Assembly: GCA_964342805.1 (NCBI GenBank)
Contig: CAYFHQ010000004.1
Coordinates: 32,647 to 96,646, forward strand
DNA length: 64,000 nucleotides
Direction of reading: 5' to 3'
Source of the DNA: CAYFHQ01 sp964342805
GTDB taxonomy: Bacteria > Bacillota > Clostridia > Peptostreptococcales > Acidaminobacteraceae
In this document: piece after piece, positions 26,434-36,467 of the stretch
Layout: every line of letters starts with the position of its first letter
Numbering within the stretch: position 1 is the first letter of the stretch
The notes under the pieces: generated by a model
Seen by the model: only the letters and a program-made list of their open reading frames with translations
Databases searched by the model: none
Told to the model about the DNA's origin: nothing
Made by a program: the position numbers and the translations under genes

Positions 26434-27375
26434 GTGCAACCAATAGATCCACAAAAAATGTGGAGAGACGTGATTTTGTACAGTGTCCTCATGATGGGCC
26501 TCCACTTGTTGGGCCTGACCATGGTGGATGGACAAATTCTCTGGCTCTTTCTACCCATCTTCCCCACCCTCCTGTGGGTGAACTACGGCTATCGCGCGAG
26601 CTTGGTCAGCATACTGACCATGGGCTTTGCAGGAGTTATCCTGTTCGGTCCCGGGAACATGCTCGTTTTACTGGCATATATACTTATGACTACCCTTGCC
26701 CTAGGACTTGGCCTCCGGCAAAAGATGCGGTCTAGCGTCATTCTACTCATGCTGACCGGTGTCTTTCTCTTGCTGAGTGTGTTCGTCCTACGGAGCCAGG
26801 CCCTACAAATGGGTCTGTCCATGACCCAGTTGGTTACTAACCTGATGGAGGATTCCAAGTCGGTCTTTGTGGCCACCTACGGCATGGATAACGCAGAAGC
26901 CATGTGGAAACAGTTGGTCTACACAGCCCAGTTGTCCTTTCCGTCCATGATCATGATGATGTCGGCCTTATTGGCTGGTGGTTATTTTGTTGTCGTCCGG
27001 TCGGTGATGAAGATCATGAAGCACCCGTTAACACCGGTGGACCACTTTAAGGACTTCTGCCTGCCTCGCAACATGGGGCTAGGCTTGCTGATCATGTTGG
27101 CCATGGCTTATATATTCGGGGCGCTCGGTTGGGCTGACCAAACGGCACTCATGTACAATGTCTTTACGCCTGTAGCCTCCCTGCTCAGCGTTCAGACCCT
27201 GGCAGTACTGGCTTATTATCTGCAGGAAAAACTGCCCAAGCCAGTGGCCGTCTTGATTTTGACCACTTGTGTGCTTTTCATGGGGATATTGATTCATCCA
27301 TTTATCCTTGTGGGGATTTTAGATTTGCAATTTGACTTTAGAAAACGGATGACCCGGGTGGGTCAGGAGGACTAA
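26434..27375 (+). CDS. yybS: YybS/DUF2232 family membrane protein
   Basis: The 313-aa polytopic protein has about eight hydrophobic segments, for example VILYSVLMMGLHLLGLTMV, MLVLLAYILMTTLALGLGL, ILLMLTGVFLLLSVFVL and LGLLIMLAMAYIFGALGW. DUF2232 proteins precede gdpP in Firmicutes and resemble substrate-binding S components; the function is unknown. The GTG at 26434 sits 8 nt after AAAGGGG; GTG 26425 is an alternative. A TATAAT at 26397-26402 may be its -10. Confidence 0.85.
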   Translation: MQPIDPQKMWRDVILYSVLMMGLHLLGLTMVDGQILWLFLPIFPTLLWVNYGYRASLVSILTMGFAGVILFGPGNMLVLLAYILMTTLALGLGLRQKMRSSVILLMLTGVFLLLSVFVLRSQALQMGLSMTQLVTNLMEDSKSVFVATYGMDNAEAMWKQLVYTAQLSFPSMIMMMSALLAGGYFVVVRSVMKIMKHPLTPVDHFKDFCLPRNMGLGLLIMLAMAYIFGALGWADQTALMYNVFTPVASLLSVQTLAVLAYYLQEKLPKPVAVLILTTCVLFMGILIHPFILVGILDLQFDFRKRMTRVGQED

Positions 27376-27379
27376 ATTC

Positions 27380-29368
27380 ATGGGCAACAATCGTTCCTCA
27401 AAACTCTTTCCAAGTGAAAACGGCTTGTATTTATGGATTATTGCTTTCCTGGTTCTTTTGCTGACCCTTTTTGAGCCCCTCCTGGGGATTGCAGGTTTGG
27501 GCCTTCTGGGCTACCTGAATTTCCACAACTGGCGACAGGGCAAGCAGAGAAGCAAGCGGTGGCAAAAATACATAGAGTCCTTGTCCAGTGATATTGATTC
27601 AGCGGCCCGGTATGCCATTTTAAACTTGCCTATTCCCCTTACCCTGGTGGATTTAGACGGCAAGATTTCCTGGTATAACTCCAAGTTTTCAGAGATGGTC
27701 GATAAAAAAGATATCCTGGGTCAGGACTTAAAGAGCCTGGTGCCACAAATGGATGTGGAGGATATTATTGAGGATGATGATGTCCGGGAAATCCGCCTGG
27801 GAGATCGCTATTATCATGTGCTTCATAACCTGGTGAAACTGGGAGATGAAGAGGACGACCGTCTGATCATGATGCTTTACTGGATTGATCAAACAGAGTT
27901 TGTCAGTGTCCAGGAGAAGTATGACGATGAACGTCCTATTGTAGCCCTGGTCCAGGTGGACAACTACGATGATGTTCTTAACGATTCTAAAGAAGAGAAG
28001 CGTCCTGTGATCAAGGCTGAAATTGATCAGAAAATCAAACTCTGGGCCACTCGAATGAACGGCCTGATGAAGAAGTTTGGGGACGATAAATACTTAGTCA
28101 TTTTTGAGAGCAAGTTCCTGGAGAACTTAGAAGCCAAGCGCTTTACTATCTTGGACGAACTGCGGGAAATTGAAGTGGGCAACCGCTTCCCCATTACCCT
28201 GTCCATAGGGGTTGGGGTCAATGGCAGAAGTTTTAGCCAGCTGGAAGAACACGCCTATTCCTCCTTGGAACTGGCCCTGGGCCGTGGTGGTGACCAGGCT
28301 GTGGTTCGTAAAAAGGGCAACTTTGAGTTTTACGGTGGTAAAACCAAGGCAGTTGAAAAGCGCAATAGGGTTAAGGCCCGGGTCATTGCCCATGCATTTA
28401 GACCCCTAATTGATGAGTCTTCCAAGGTCTTTATTATGGGTCACAAGTATCCGGACATGGACGCCTTTGGTGCAGCCATTGGGGTTTACCGGGCAGTCAT
28501 GAACCGGGGTAAGGACGGCTATATTGTCCTTAACGAAGTCAATGAGTCAATACTCAACGTCTATAACGTCTTTGGGGATGATCCCAACTACAAGTTTATT
28601 ACTACAGAAGAAGCCCTGGAACTTTTGGATTTTAACACCCTGCTGGTCGTGGTGGACACCCACCGGCCAAGTTTTACTGAAGCACCTGAACTCCTGGACT
28701 CCAAGCTAAAAGTGGTCCTTTTTGACCATCACCGCAGGGGAACAGAGTTTATTGATAATGCTGTACTGAAGTACACAGAACCCTATGCCTCGTCCACCAG
28801 TGAACTGGTTACGGAAATCCTGCAGTACATGGAAAACAACATGTACTTGAACAAGCAGGAGGCGGAAGCCCTCTTGGCTGGTATTACCGTGGACACCAAG
28901 AGTTTTACCTTTAAAACCGGCGTGAGGACCTTTGAGGCAGCCTCTTTACTTAGACGGTTTGGAGCCGACACTACAGCGGTACGTCAGCTCTTCCAAGACG
29001 ACTTGTCGACCTTTATTCACAAGTCGCAAATTGTCTCCAGTGCGACCATTTACAATAATGAGATCGCCATATCCGTCTATGCTGATGACATTCCCAATGC
29101 CCAGTTGGTAGCGGCCCAAAGTGCCGACGCCCTCCTCAACATTCGGGGGATTACCACCTCCTTTGTGATTGGGCGTAAGCTGGAGGGAGAGGTCTTCATC
29201 AGTGGTCGGTCCTTGGGAGACGTTAATGTCCAGGTGGTCCTGGAGAAAATCGGTGGTGGTGGCCATATGGAAGTGGCCGGTGCCCAGTTTAGAGACAAAT
29301 CAATGGACGAGGTGAAGGACCTACTCATCGAAGCCATTAATGCATATGTCAGCGAGGAAGGAGAATAA
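27380..29368 (+). CDS. gdpP: Cyclic-di-AMP phosphodiesterase GdpP
   Basis: The 662-aa protein has two TMs (about 13-52), a degenerate PAS (about 75-150), a degenerate GGDEF (about 170-310, lacking GGDEF residues) and a DHH/DHHA1 phosphoesterase with IMGHKYPDMDAFGAAIGVY, VVVDTHRP, VVLFDHHRRG and GGGGHMEVAGAQF. GdpP hydrolyses c-di-AMP to pApA and controls osmotic and wall homeostasis. AGGAGG lies upstream of the ATG and the gene is closely coupled to rplI. Confidence 0.96.
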   Translation: MGNNRSSKLFPSENGLYLWIIAFLVLLLTLFEPLLGIAGLGLLGYLNFHNWRQGKQRSKRWQKYIESLSSDIDSAARYAILNLPIPLTLVDLDGKISWYNSKFSEMVDKKDILGQDLKSLVPQMDVEDIIEDDDVREIRLGDRYYHVLHNLVKLGDEEDDRLIMMLYWIDQTEFVSVQEKYDDERPIVALVQVDNYDDVLNDSKEEKRPVIKAEIDQKIKLWATRMNGLMKKFGDDKYLVIFESKFLENLEAKRFTILDELREIEVGNRFPITLSIGVGVNGRSFSQLEEHAYSSLELALGRGGDQAVVRKKGNFEFYGGKTKAVEKRNRVKARVIAHAFRPLIDESSKVFIMGHKYPDMDAFGAAIGVYRAVMNRGKDGYIVLNEVNESILNVYNVFGDDPNYKFITTEEALELLDFNTLLVVVDTHRPSFTEAPELLDSKLKVVLFDHHRRGTEFIDNAVLKYTEPYASSTSELVTEILQYMENNMYLNKQEAEALLAGITVDTKSFTFKTGVRTFEAASLLRRFGADTTAVRQLFQDDLSTFIHKSQIVSSATIYNNEIAISVYADDIPNAQLVAAQSADALLNIRGITTSFVIGRKLEGEVFISGRSLGDVNVQVVLEKIGGGGHMEVAGAQFRDKSMDEVKDLLIEAINAYVSEEGE

Positions 29369-29370
29369 CC

Positions 29371-29814
29371 ATGAAAGTCATTCTACTAAAAGACATTAAA
29401 GGAACAGGTAAAAAAGGTGATGTAATCAATGCAAGTGATGGACACGCTCGAAACTACTTAATTCCAAGAGGTCTAGCTAAGGAAGCAACAGACGGCAATG
29501 TAAGTGCCATGCAGCACCAAAAGGCTTCCCTTGATAAGCGTAACCTAGAGGTTCTAGACGCAGCAAAAGAACTACAGAAAAAAATTGAAACCCTAACTGT
29601 CAAGTTCCAGGCAAAGTCCGGAGACGCAGGTAAGCTCTTTGGTTCCATTACCAACAAGGACGTAGCGAAAATGCTCAAGCAGCAGTATGGTGTGGAAGTG
29701 GAAAAGAAGAAGATCAAGATGGACCAGATCAAAACACTGGGGACAACCAATGTAGAGATCAAGCTTCACCCCAAGGTGACTGCCAAGCTGAAGGTAGAAG
29801 TTACTGAGCAATAA
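29371..29814 (+). CDS. rplI: 50S ribosomal protein L9
   Basis: The 147-aa protein starts MKVILLKDIKGTGKKGDVI and has GHARNYLIPRGLA, the long linker helix (about 40-75) and the C-terminal domain with AGKLFGSITNKDVAKML. Two bases separate it from gdpP, the standard Firmicute arrangement. Confidence 0.98.
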   Translation: MKVILLKDIKGTGKKGDVINASDGHARNYLIPRGLAKEATDGNVSAMQHQKASLDKRNLEVLDAAKELQKKIETLTVKFQAKSGDAGKLFGSITNKDVAKMLKQQYGVEVEKKKIKMDQIKTLGTTNVEIKLHPKVTAKLKVEVTEQ

Positions 29815-29857
29815 AAGCATACTTTTTGCAAGCAATTCGACCCTGTCGGATAACGAG

Positions 29858-29886
29858 GCCTCCCGGTTAACTGGGAGGCTTTTTTC
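29858..29886 (+). terminator. Terminator after rplI
   Basis: GCCTCCC/GGGAGGC stem around GGTTAACT followed by TTTTTT. The rest of the gap to 30076 is AT-rich and holds no gene that I can support. Confidence 0.92.
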
Positions 29887-30076
29887 GTGGGAAGATTCAT
29901 GTGGACCTTGATTTGACTGGCTTGCGGCGGATTGTCCTGGGGCTTGTTCCCTTGGTTTCATACGTATCATTACGAAATTGTAAATTTGAAAGGGCAGGGT
30001 TTAGGGGTGCCTTTATCCAATAGAATAACAAAGCTGAATATTCTAAAAATTTACGAATTGGGACATGGAGGAGAGC

Positions 30077-31006
30077 ATGCACGAAAAATTGGTTGGGAAT
30101 ATAGGAAAAGTAATCATCGGAAAAGATGACGTTGTAATGAAACTCATGACGGCTCTGTTGGCTGGAGGCCACGTCCTCATAGAAGATGTACCGGGGGTAG
30201 GAAAGACAACCATGGCCAAGGCCTTGGCCAAGTCCATAGACTTGAGCTTTCAGCGGATTCAGTTTACACCGGACTTGTTACCTTCAGATATCTTAGGGGT
30301 GTCTATTTATAATCGAGAGGCAGACGCCTTTGTCTATAAAAAAGGGCCAATCTTTAGTCAGATTATCCTGGCAGACGAGATCAACCGTGCGTCACCCAAG
30401 ACCCAGTCCTCCTTACTGGAGGCCATGGAAGAGCGCCAGGTAACCATGGACGGGGTGACCCACACCATGGAGGAGCCCTTTATGGTTTTGGCCACTCAGA
30501 ACCCCATTGAGTACGAGGGGACCTTCCCCCTTCCTGAGGCCCAGTTGGACCGATTTATCATGAAACTGTCCATAGGGTATCCGGACAAGTCACAAGAGAT
30601 GGACATCCTGGCCAAGTTACAGGGTCGAGACCACCTGTCCTTGATTAGTTCGGTTTTGGCCGGGGCAGATGTACTGGCCATGCGGGAAGAAGTGGACCAA
30701 ATCCATGTGGAGCCGGCGATTTGGGAGTATATTGTCGACATTACAAGACGAACTAGAGAGTCCGACGAGATCGTACTGGGTGCGTCACCCCGAGCTAGCT
30801 TGGCCCTCTATAAGACAGCGCGGGCCCATGCCTACTTGGCAGGTCGAACCTATGTCTTGCCTGAGGATGTCAAAGCCTTGGCGCCAGATGTCCTGTCCCA
30901 CCGTTTGATTATTAAACCAGAGGTTCGCTATAAGGGTCGTACACCAAAGACGGTTATTGAGGACATTCTTCAGTTTGTGCGTGTACCCAAGGTGATGGAT
31001 AAATGA
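30077..31006 (+). CDS. MoxR family AAA+ ATPase
   Basis: The 309-aa ATPase has Walker A IEDVPGVGKTTMAKALA, Walker B IILADEINRASPKTQSSLL and the sensor segment VLATQNPIEYEGTFPLPEA, then a lid domain (GASPRASLALYKTARAHAY). MoxR ATPases act with DUF58/VWA-like proteins as chaperones for protein or complex activation. ATG 30077 follows GGAGGAG; ATG 30065 lies within that ribosome-binding site. Followed by DUF58 (4-nt overlap) and a transglutaminase, the classic trio. Confidence 0.92.
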   Translation: MHEKLVGNIGKVIIGKDDVVMKLMTALLAGGHVLIEDVPGVGKTTMAKALAKSIDLSFQRIQFTPDLLPSDILGVSIYNREADAFVYKKGPIFSQIILADEINRASPKTQSSLLEAMEERQVTMDGVTHTMEEPFMVLATQNPIEYEGTFPLPEAQLDRFIMKLSIGYPDKSQEMDILAKLQGRDHLSLISSVLAGADVLAMREEVDQIHVEPAIWEYIVDITRRTRESDEIVLGASPRASLALYKTARAHAYLAGRTYVLPEDVKALAPDVLSHRLIIKPEVRYKGRTPKTVIEDILQFVRVPKVMDK

Positions 31007-32199
31007 GAAACAGAATAGTATTTCTACTGGGGCTTGGGGTCGCCATAACCATGGCACTGCTCACCGGTGGACGCTTTCTGTATTTGATTGCCGTTTCCAT
31101 GATGTTGGTGTATGTGGGATCGTGGCTGATTCTCAAAATTAACGCACGAAATTTATTCCTCTTTTTCAATGTGTCCGGAGAAGTCCTTTCCGTTGGTGAC
31201 TCCATCCGCATTGAATACAAGTTATCCAATATGCGTATGCTACCGGTGGCCTATGGTCGCATGGCCTTCCATGTGTCCAGACGCCTGGGGGACATGGAGT
31301 TTCCTTCGGAGACGGCCTATTTTGGTCCCTACCAAATGATCAGCATTCGCAAGGACGTGGTCTGTAAAAACCGGGGCTATTATGACGTTGGACGCCTAGA
31401 CGTCTTGCTCAAGGACCCTCTTGGCTTATTTGAGCACCACATGAGTTTTGACAAGGCCATTGATCTTACGGTTTATCCAACCGTCCACCCCATTGAACGT
31501 TATGACCTGCCTTCAAGAGAATTCTTTGGCCGGGTGAGTGTGCCCTTTACAACCCATGAGGACTATACGAGCCTCAAGAAGATCAGGCCCTTTAACGAAG
31601 GGGACAACCTCAAAAAGGTCCACTGGAAGTTGTCCGGTAAGATGGACCAGCTCATGGTTAAGGAGTTTGAGTTGGCGGCCTCGACCAAGGTCTATATTTT
31701 AGTTGATGGCTATAAAGAGACCATTGGTATGAAGGAAATGAATATCCAAGACGGCTTGGCTGAGATTGCGGTCTCCCTGAGCCACTATTTCCTCATGCGC
31801 CAAATTGAAGTGTCCATGTTGCTGGGCACCCATAACCGGTCCAAGTTAGATGGGAAGGACATGGGCCAGTTCACCATGTTCCTGGAGGAACTGACCGGTT
31901 ATGCCCCCGATGGGCTACTACCTTATCCCAAGTTTGTTCATTCTGAAGCCAGCAAACTTTACTATGGGTCAACCATTATTAATGTGACAGACAAATTGAC
32001 AGAACCCCTTTTCCAAACCCTCCTAGGACTCCTGGACAAGCGAACCGATGCCCAGGTCATCCTGTTTGGGAGTGAAACAGAACCAGGTGAGGAAGAGCGA
32101 ATTGCATACTTGAACTCCAAGGGTGTTCGGACAGTCCGAATACCAGAGCGTTCAATGATTTCACAGTTATTGGAGGCGACCTATGCGCAAGCGAATTGA
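31003..32199 (+). CDS. DUF58 domain membrane protein
   Basis: The 398-aa protein has two N-terminal TMs (FLLGLGVAITMALLTGG, FLYLIAVSMMLVYVGSWLI), a beta-rich periplasmic-type region and the DUF58 core, REYTxx-like segment TTHEDYTSLKKIRPFNEGD followed by KKVHWKLSGKMDQLMVKE. The C-terminal half has a VWA-like look (VYILVDGYKETIG). Partner of the MoxR ATPase; it overlaps the transglutaminase gene by 17 nt. Confidence 0.9.
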   Translation: MRNRIVFLLGLGVAITMALLTGGRFLYLIAVSMMLVYVGSWLILKINARNLFLFFNVSGEVLSVGDSIRIEYKLSNMRMLPVAYGRMAFHVSRRLGDMEFPSETAYFGPYQMISIRKDVVCKNRGYYDVGRLDVLLKDPLGLFEHHMSFDKAIDLTVYPTVHPIERYDLPSREFFGRVSVPFTTHEDYTSLKKIRPFNEGDNLKKVHWKLSGKMDQLMVKEFELAASTKVYILVDGYKETIGMKEMNIQDGLAEIAVSLSHYFLMRQIEVSMLLGTHNRSKLDGKDMGQFTMFLEELTGYAPDGLLPYPKFVHSEASKLYYGSTIINVTDKLTEPLFQTLLGLLDKRTDAQVILFGSETEPGEEERIAYLNSKGVRTVRIPERSMISQLLEATYAQAN

Positions 32200-34438
32200 T
32201 CAAGTGGAATGGTTAGCTGGCGCCTTGATGTTGGGCTCTTTGTCCATGACGGTTGCCCTGGCCCTAAGAATGGAACTTTCCTTGTTCCGTGTGTTTTTTA
32301 TCACCATCGGCCTTTGGTTGGTCCAGCACCTCCTGTGGCCCCTACGCAAAAAACTAACCCCTCTTCTTTGGATGGGCATGGCCCTCTTAACGCCTTTAGG
32401 CCTGCATTATTTGCCGGACCAGTACCAGACAGGCGTTCGCCTTCGTCATGAGGGTTATATGATATGGGGGGATTACCTGGTGGAGACCTTGCACCTGGAG
32501 TCAATCCCCGACTTTGTTAGTTGGTTTGTGGACGCCTTTTATGCCCGGGCTGAAGGGTCTTTTGCGGCTTTTGAGTCCGTATTGATCTTGCTCCTGTCCC
32601 TGGTTGTTATTACGGTGACCTACCGCCTGATCTTTAAGGGACGGCACTTTGGCTGGTTCTTGTTCCCCATCGCCTTTTACATGCAACAGTGGTACAACTA
32701 CACAGAGGGGATTTCCCTGCTCTTTAGTATGTACTTTGTTGGTTTCTTGGCCATAGCAGGCTCCCAAGTCCAATGGAAGTACCTGCAGAAAGACGAGTCA
32801 GACAAGGTGGTTTTGGTCAACTACCGCAAACACAAGCTCCAGCGATACCTGCTGGTCTTTGGCTTAGTCTTTGTGGTCCTGGGGAACTTGGTGACTGCAG
32901 TGGTTCCAGTGGGGTCCATCAACTCAGCACTTTCTGAGTTGGTCCCCAATATTGTGGACGTGAGAACGGGTTACGCCAAGCCATCCATGCAACTCTTTAG
33001 TTTTGGAAAGACCATGTATGAGCCCTACCCAGGCAGCCTGGGTGGACCTGTTGAGCCAGACACCCGCCTACTCATCCTTAAAGTATTTTCAGACCGTCCT
33101 ACCCAGTATTTAAGGGGACGGGCCATGACCAGATACAATGGGGAACGGTGGTTCAACGAAAACACGGCTTATACCAACTACAATGATTTTCCCGAAAGGC
33201 TAGGGGAGTCCTATGACCTGGATGATCGTTTTGAAATCACGGTCCTCCCCCAAAATATTCAAACCATGACCCTCTTCGCCCCCCTAGGGGTTGCAGAAAT
33301 TGACCTCAATGAAGACCAGGTCTTCTCCAACTCAGACGACGCCCTGTATTACAAGCGGAAGTCCTTTGAAGGGGGCCTCTTAAGTTATACGGTACGCAGT
33401 GTCGGTTCCTCCATGTTACTGGAAGACCGAGACCGGTATTTGGAACTTCCCAGGAGTTATGATAACCGAATTAAGACCCTTGCAGCAGATATAACCAAGG
33501 GACTTGAGACGGACAGGGAAAAGATGACCGCCCTGACCAACTACCTGCGGGAGACCTATCCCTACAACCTAAATGTGAGTGTTCCACCCCCAGGCGTGGA
33601 TTTTGTGGCTCATTTCCTCTTTGACGAAAAGCAGGGTTATTGTACCTACTTTGCCACTGCTCTGTCGACCATGGGGAGAAGTGTTGGGGTACCAACCCGC
33701 TATGTAAATGGCTACTTGCTTCCCAATAAAAAGGCCCGTGACGGCACCTACGACGTATATGGCGACCGGGCCCATGCCTGGACAGAGGCCTATATTGAAG
33801 GAGAAGGGTGGCAGATATTCGAGGCGACACCGGCCTATGCAGCATTATCTGTAGGCACGGGCGCATCGGAAAATGAAATTGAAGCGGCAGCTCAGGAGGA
33901 AACAGGAGAGTCCACTGGTGGTCAGGTCAACCCAGGGGAGCTGCCAGAAAACCTAGACTTCAAAGAAGGCCTTCTGGAGGACGAGTTTGAAGGGATTGAC
34001 TTCTCAGGTGGACTCCAGCAAGAGGAACAGGCAGACTACACAGGTATTATGCTGGTGGTCTTGTATGGTGCCTTGGGTCTGGGTGCCCTGGCAGGTTTGG
34101 TTATTGTTGTGATGACCAAGCGTTATTTCGACTTTGGCCCCCTACGCAAGCGGGCTGTGCGTTACATTTATTATGTGGACCAACTCATTGAGGAAGACGG
34201 CTTGTCTCAGTCACCTGGATCGCGACTCCGAGCCTACCTAATCAATATGCCTGAGCATCGACGACCATTTTCTGTGGGCAGCATAGGTGGTATAATAGAC
34301 AAGATCAACAAACTGTTATATGGCCAGGGGCAATTGAATGCCCAGGATATGATAGAACTACAGAAAATCGCGAAAGCCGTGGAGCGAAACCAAGGAGCCA
34401 TGTTCGGAAAAATGAGCTATTGGATGAGCAAGCGGTAG
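32183..34438 (+). CDS. Membrane transglutaminase-like protein
   Basis: The 751-aa protein has five or six TM helices in the first 240 residues, an extracellular transglutaminase domain with catalytic Cys in KQGYCTYFATALSTMGRSVG, VPTRYVNGYLLP and His/Asp in DRAHAWTEAYIEGEGWQ, a Glu-rich linker, another TM (YTGIMLVVLYGALGLGALAG) and a DUF4129-like cytoplasmic tail. Typical third gene of MoxR/DUF58 operons. Substrate unknown; cell-wall or surface-protein remodelling is an inference. Confidence 0.9.
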   Translation: MRKRIDQVEWLAGALMLGSLSMTVALALRMELSLFRVFFITIGLWLVQHLLWPLRKKLTPLLWMGMALLTPLGLHYLPDQYQTGVRLRHEGYMIWGDYLVETLHLESIPDFVSWFVDAFYARAEGSFAAFESVLILLLSLVVITVTYRLIFKGRHFGWFLFPIAFYMQQWYNYTEGISLLFSMYFVGFLAIAGSQVQWKYLQKDESDKVVLVNYRKHKLQRYLLVFGLVFVVLGNLVTAVVPVGSINSALSELVPNIVDVRTGYAKPSMQLFSFGKTMYEPYPGSLGGPVEPDTRLLILKVFSDRPTQYLRGRAMTRYNGERWFNENTAYTNYNDFPERLGESYDLDDRFEITVLPQNIQTMTLFAPLGVAEIDLNEDQVFSNSDDALYYKRKSFEGGLLSYTVRSVGSSMLLEDRDRYLELPRSYDNRIKTLAADITKGLETDREKMTALTNYLRETYPYNLNVSVPPPGVDFVAHFLFDEKQGYCTYFATALSTMGRSVGVPTRYVNGYLLPNKKARDGTYDVYGDRAHAWTEAYIEGEGWQIFEATPAYAALSVGTGASENEIEAAAQEETGESTGGQVNPGELPENLDFKEGLLEDEFEGIDFSGGLQQEEQADYTGIMLVVLYGALGLGALAGLVIVVMTKRYFDFGPLRKRAVRYIYYVDQLIEEDGLSQSPGSRLRAYLINMPEHRRPFSVGSIGGIIDKINKLLYGQGQLNAQDMIELQKIAKAVERNQGAMFGKMSYWMSKR

Positions 34439-34447
34439 GAGGCAAGC

Positions 34448-35773
34448 ATGGAAGGTTTGGGCAAAATCCCACCACATAGTATAGAAGCAGAACAGTCGGT
34501 ACTTGGTGCCATGATCCTTGACAAGGACGCCATTACGGAAGTTACCGATGTTATTAAAACTGACGATTTTTATAAGGAAGGGCACCGGATTATTTACGGT
34601 GCCATTCTTTCCTTGTACAACCGCAATGAACCCGTGGACATGGTTACCATGTCAGACCAACTGATCCAGGACGCCATGTTGGAGTCTGTTGGCGGCCTTG
34701 ACTACCTGTCCCACTTGACCAGTGCCGGGGTTGTAACGACCAATGCCCGCCACTATGCCATGATCATTGAGGAAAAGGCCATTCTGCGCCGCTTGATCAA
34801 GGCGTCCAGTGAGATTATTGAGCAGGGCTATGACTCCAAAAAGGCAGACGCCCTACTGGAGATGGCGGAAAAGTCCATCTTTGATATTTCTCAGAACAAG
34901 AACCGTGAAGGCCTAGAGTCCATCAAAGACGTCCTGTTTGTAGCCTACGAAAACATTGAGAAAATGTATGGCCACGACGGCGGACTGACGGGGATCACCA
35001 CCGGCTTTATTGACCTGGACGGCAAGACGTCTGGTCTACAGCGGTCTGACCTCATTCTTGTGGCAGCCCGTCCGTCCATGGGGAAGACAGCCTTTTCCCT
35101 GAACCTGTGTCAGAATGTGGCTCTCAAGGGCAAGGGGGTTGTAGCCATCTACTCTCTGGAAATGTCCAATGAGCAGCTGGTTCAGCGTATGCTCAGTGCC
35201 GAGTCCCACATTCCCCTAGGCAAGATCCGTAATGGAGAACTGGAAGACCAAGACTGGGTGGATTTGACCCGGGGCATGGGCAACTTGTCCCAGGCCAAGA
35301 TCTTTATTGATGATACACCTGCCATTTCTGTTATGGAAATGCGGGCCAAGTGCCGGCGTTTGAAAATGGAACATGGTCTAGACATGATCATGATTGACTA
35401 CCTCCAGCTTATGACGGGTGAAGGGGAGTCCAGACAGCAGGAAATCTCTAATATTTCCCGGTCCCTCAAGGCCCTGGCCCGTGAGATGGACTGTCCTGTA
35501 GTGGCCCTGTCCCAGCTGTCCCGTGCACCAGAACTCCGTGCAGACCATAGGCCTATCCTGTCTGACCTTCGTGAATCCGGCGCCATCGAGCAGGATGCCG
35601 ATATCGTTATGTTCCTCTACCGGGATGAGTACTACTTCCCGGACTCAGAGAAAAAAGGAATTGGCGAGATCATTATCGCCAAGCAGCGTAACGGTGAAAC
35701 GGGTACTGTAGAGCTAACGTGGCTTGGCCAATTTACCAAGTTTGTAAATTTAGAACGAGAGTTTAATAACTAA
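34448..35773 (+). CDS. dnaB: Replicative DNA helicase
   Basis: The 441-aa helicase has the N-terminal primase-binding domain (PPHSIEAEQSVLGAMI), Walker A VAARPSMGKTAFSLNL, YSLEMSNEQLVQRML, Walker B DMIMIDYLQLM, and the DLRESGAIEQDADIVMFLYR and GTVELTWLGQFTKFVN motifs. It is the replisome helicase (named DnaC in Bacillus). GGAGG lies 6 nt before the ATG, and the start follows the transglutaminase gene by 9 nt. Confidence 0.98.
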   Translation: MEGLGKIPPHSIEAEQSVLGAMILDKDAITEVTDVIKTDDFYKEGHRIIYGAILSLYNRNEPVDMVTMSDQLIQDAMLESVGGLDYLSHLTSAGVVTTNARHYAMIIEEKAILRRLIKASSEIIEQGYDSKKADALLEMAEKSIFDISQNKNREGLESIKDVLFVAYENIEKMYGHDGGLTGITTGFIDLDGKTSGLQRSDLILVAARPSMGKTAFSLNLCQNVALKGKGVVAIYSLEMSNEQLVQRMLSAESHIPLGKIRNGELEDQDWVDLTRGMGNLSQAKIFIDDTPAISVMEMRAKCRRLKMEHGLDMIMIDYLQLMTGEGESRQQEISNISRSLKALAREMDCPVVALSQLSRAPELRADHRPILSDLRESGAIEQDADIVMFLYRDEYYFPDSEKKGIGEIIIAKQRNGETGTVELTWLGQFTKFVNLEREFNN

Positions 35774-35829
35774 GATCATTCCAGTAGACAATGCACCTAG
35801 GCCAGTCTTTATCACAGGGGACCTACTTT

Positions 35830-36405
35830 ATGGCATTACAGATCCGGCGCATGCGCCGCAATGACTTGGAACAATTGACAAGGTGGGGCAAGCATAATGA
35901 CCCGAGATTCTACCACTATAGTTTCCCCTACCGGGAGCCTGCTGACTTGGACTTGTGGTTTCGAAAGAAGCAGCGGCCTGTCAGCCGATTTATCTATGCC
36001 ATTGACGTGGACGGCCGGGTGGTTGGCTTTGTGACCCTGAAGAATATCCAGTGGTTTAAACTCATGGGGGAAATGGGGATCACCCTTGACCCCAATTACC
36101 TGGACCGGGGAATTGGTACCAAGGCCATTGTCCTGTATCTGAATCATGTTTTTCGATTCATTGGCCTGCAACGGATTTGGTTGCGAACAGCCATCTTTAA
36201 TAAGAGGGCCATTCGGACTTATGAAAAAGTAGGGTTTGAAGTTTATGAGCACAGAGAAGAAGCTTATGAGGAACAAGCCTTTATCAATGAGATTTATGGC
36301 CGATTTGACCATTTTCGTTTGGCTAAAAAGCAACTGATGACAGACTATGTTTATATGGAAATGACCAAGCAGGCCTTTGACAGTCAGTATGGCAAGGTGA
36401 AATAA
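35830..36405 (+). CDS. GNAT family N-acetyltransferase (RimJ/RimL-like)
   Basis: The 191-aa protein shows the RimJ-type GNAT pattern: RRMRRNDLEQLTRWGKHND, FVTLKNIQW, the acetyl-CoA loop MGITLDPNYLDRGIGTKAIV and NKRAIRTYEKVGFEVYE. Substrate unknown. ATG 35830 follows CAGGGGAC at 8 nt; the upstream in-frame ATG at 35791 lacks a ribosome-binding site. Its terminal region (about 155-191) is longer than usual for the family. Confidence 0.85.
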   Translation: MALQIRRMRRNDLEQLTRWGKHNDPRFYHYSFPYREPADLDLWFRKKQRPVSRFIYAIDVDGRVVGFVTLKNIQWFKLMGEMGITLDPNYLDRGIGTKAIVLYLNHVFRFIGLQRIWLRTAIFNKRAIRTYEKVGFEVYEHREEAYEEQAFINEIYGRFDHFRLAKKQLMTDYVYMEMTKQAFDSQYGKVK

Positions 36406-36411
36406 GTCACA

Positions 36412-36446
36412 ACAGCACGCATCTATATGCGTGCTGTATTAATTTT
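36412..36446 (+). terminator. Hairpin terminator after the GNAT gene
   Basis: ACAGCACGCAT/ATGCGTGCTGT, 11 perfect pairs with a CTAT loop, followed by a weak T tract (ATTAATTTTAT). Confidence 0.75.
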
Positions 36447-36467
36447 ATACAATGTACGTGCTTAGAA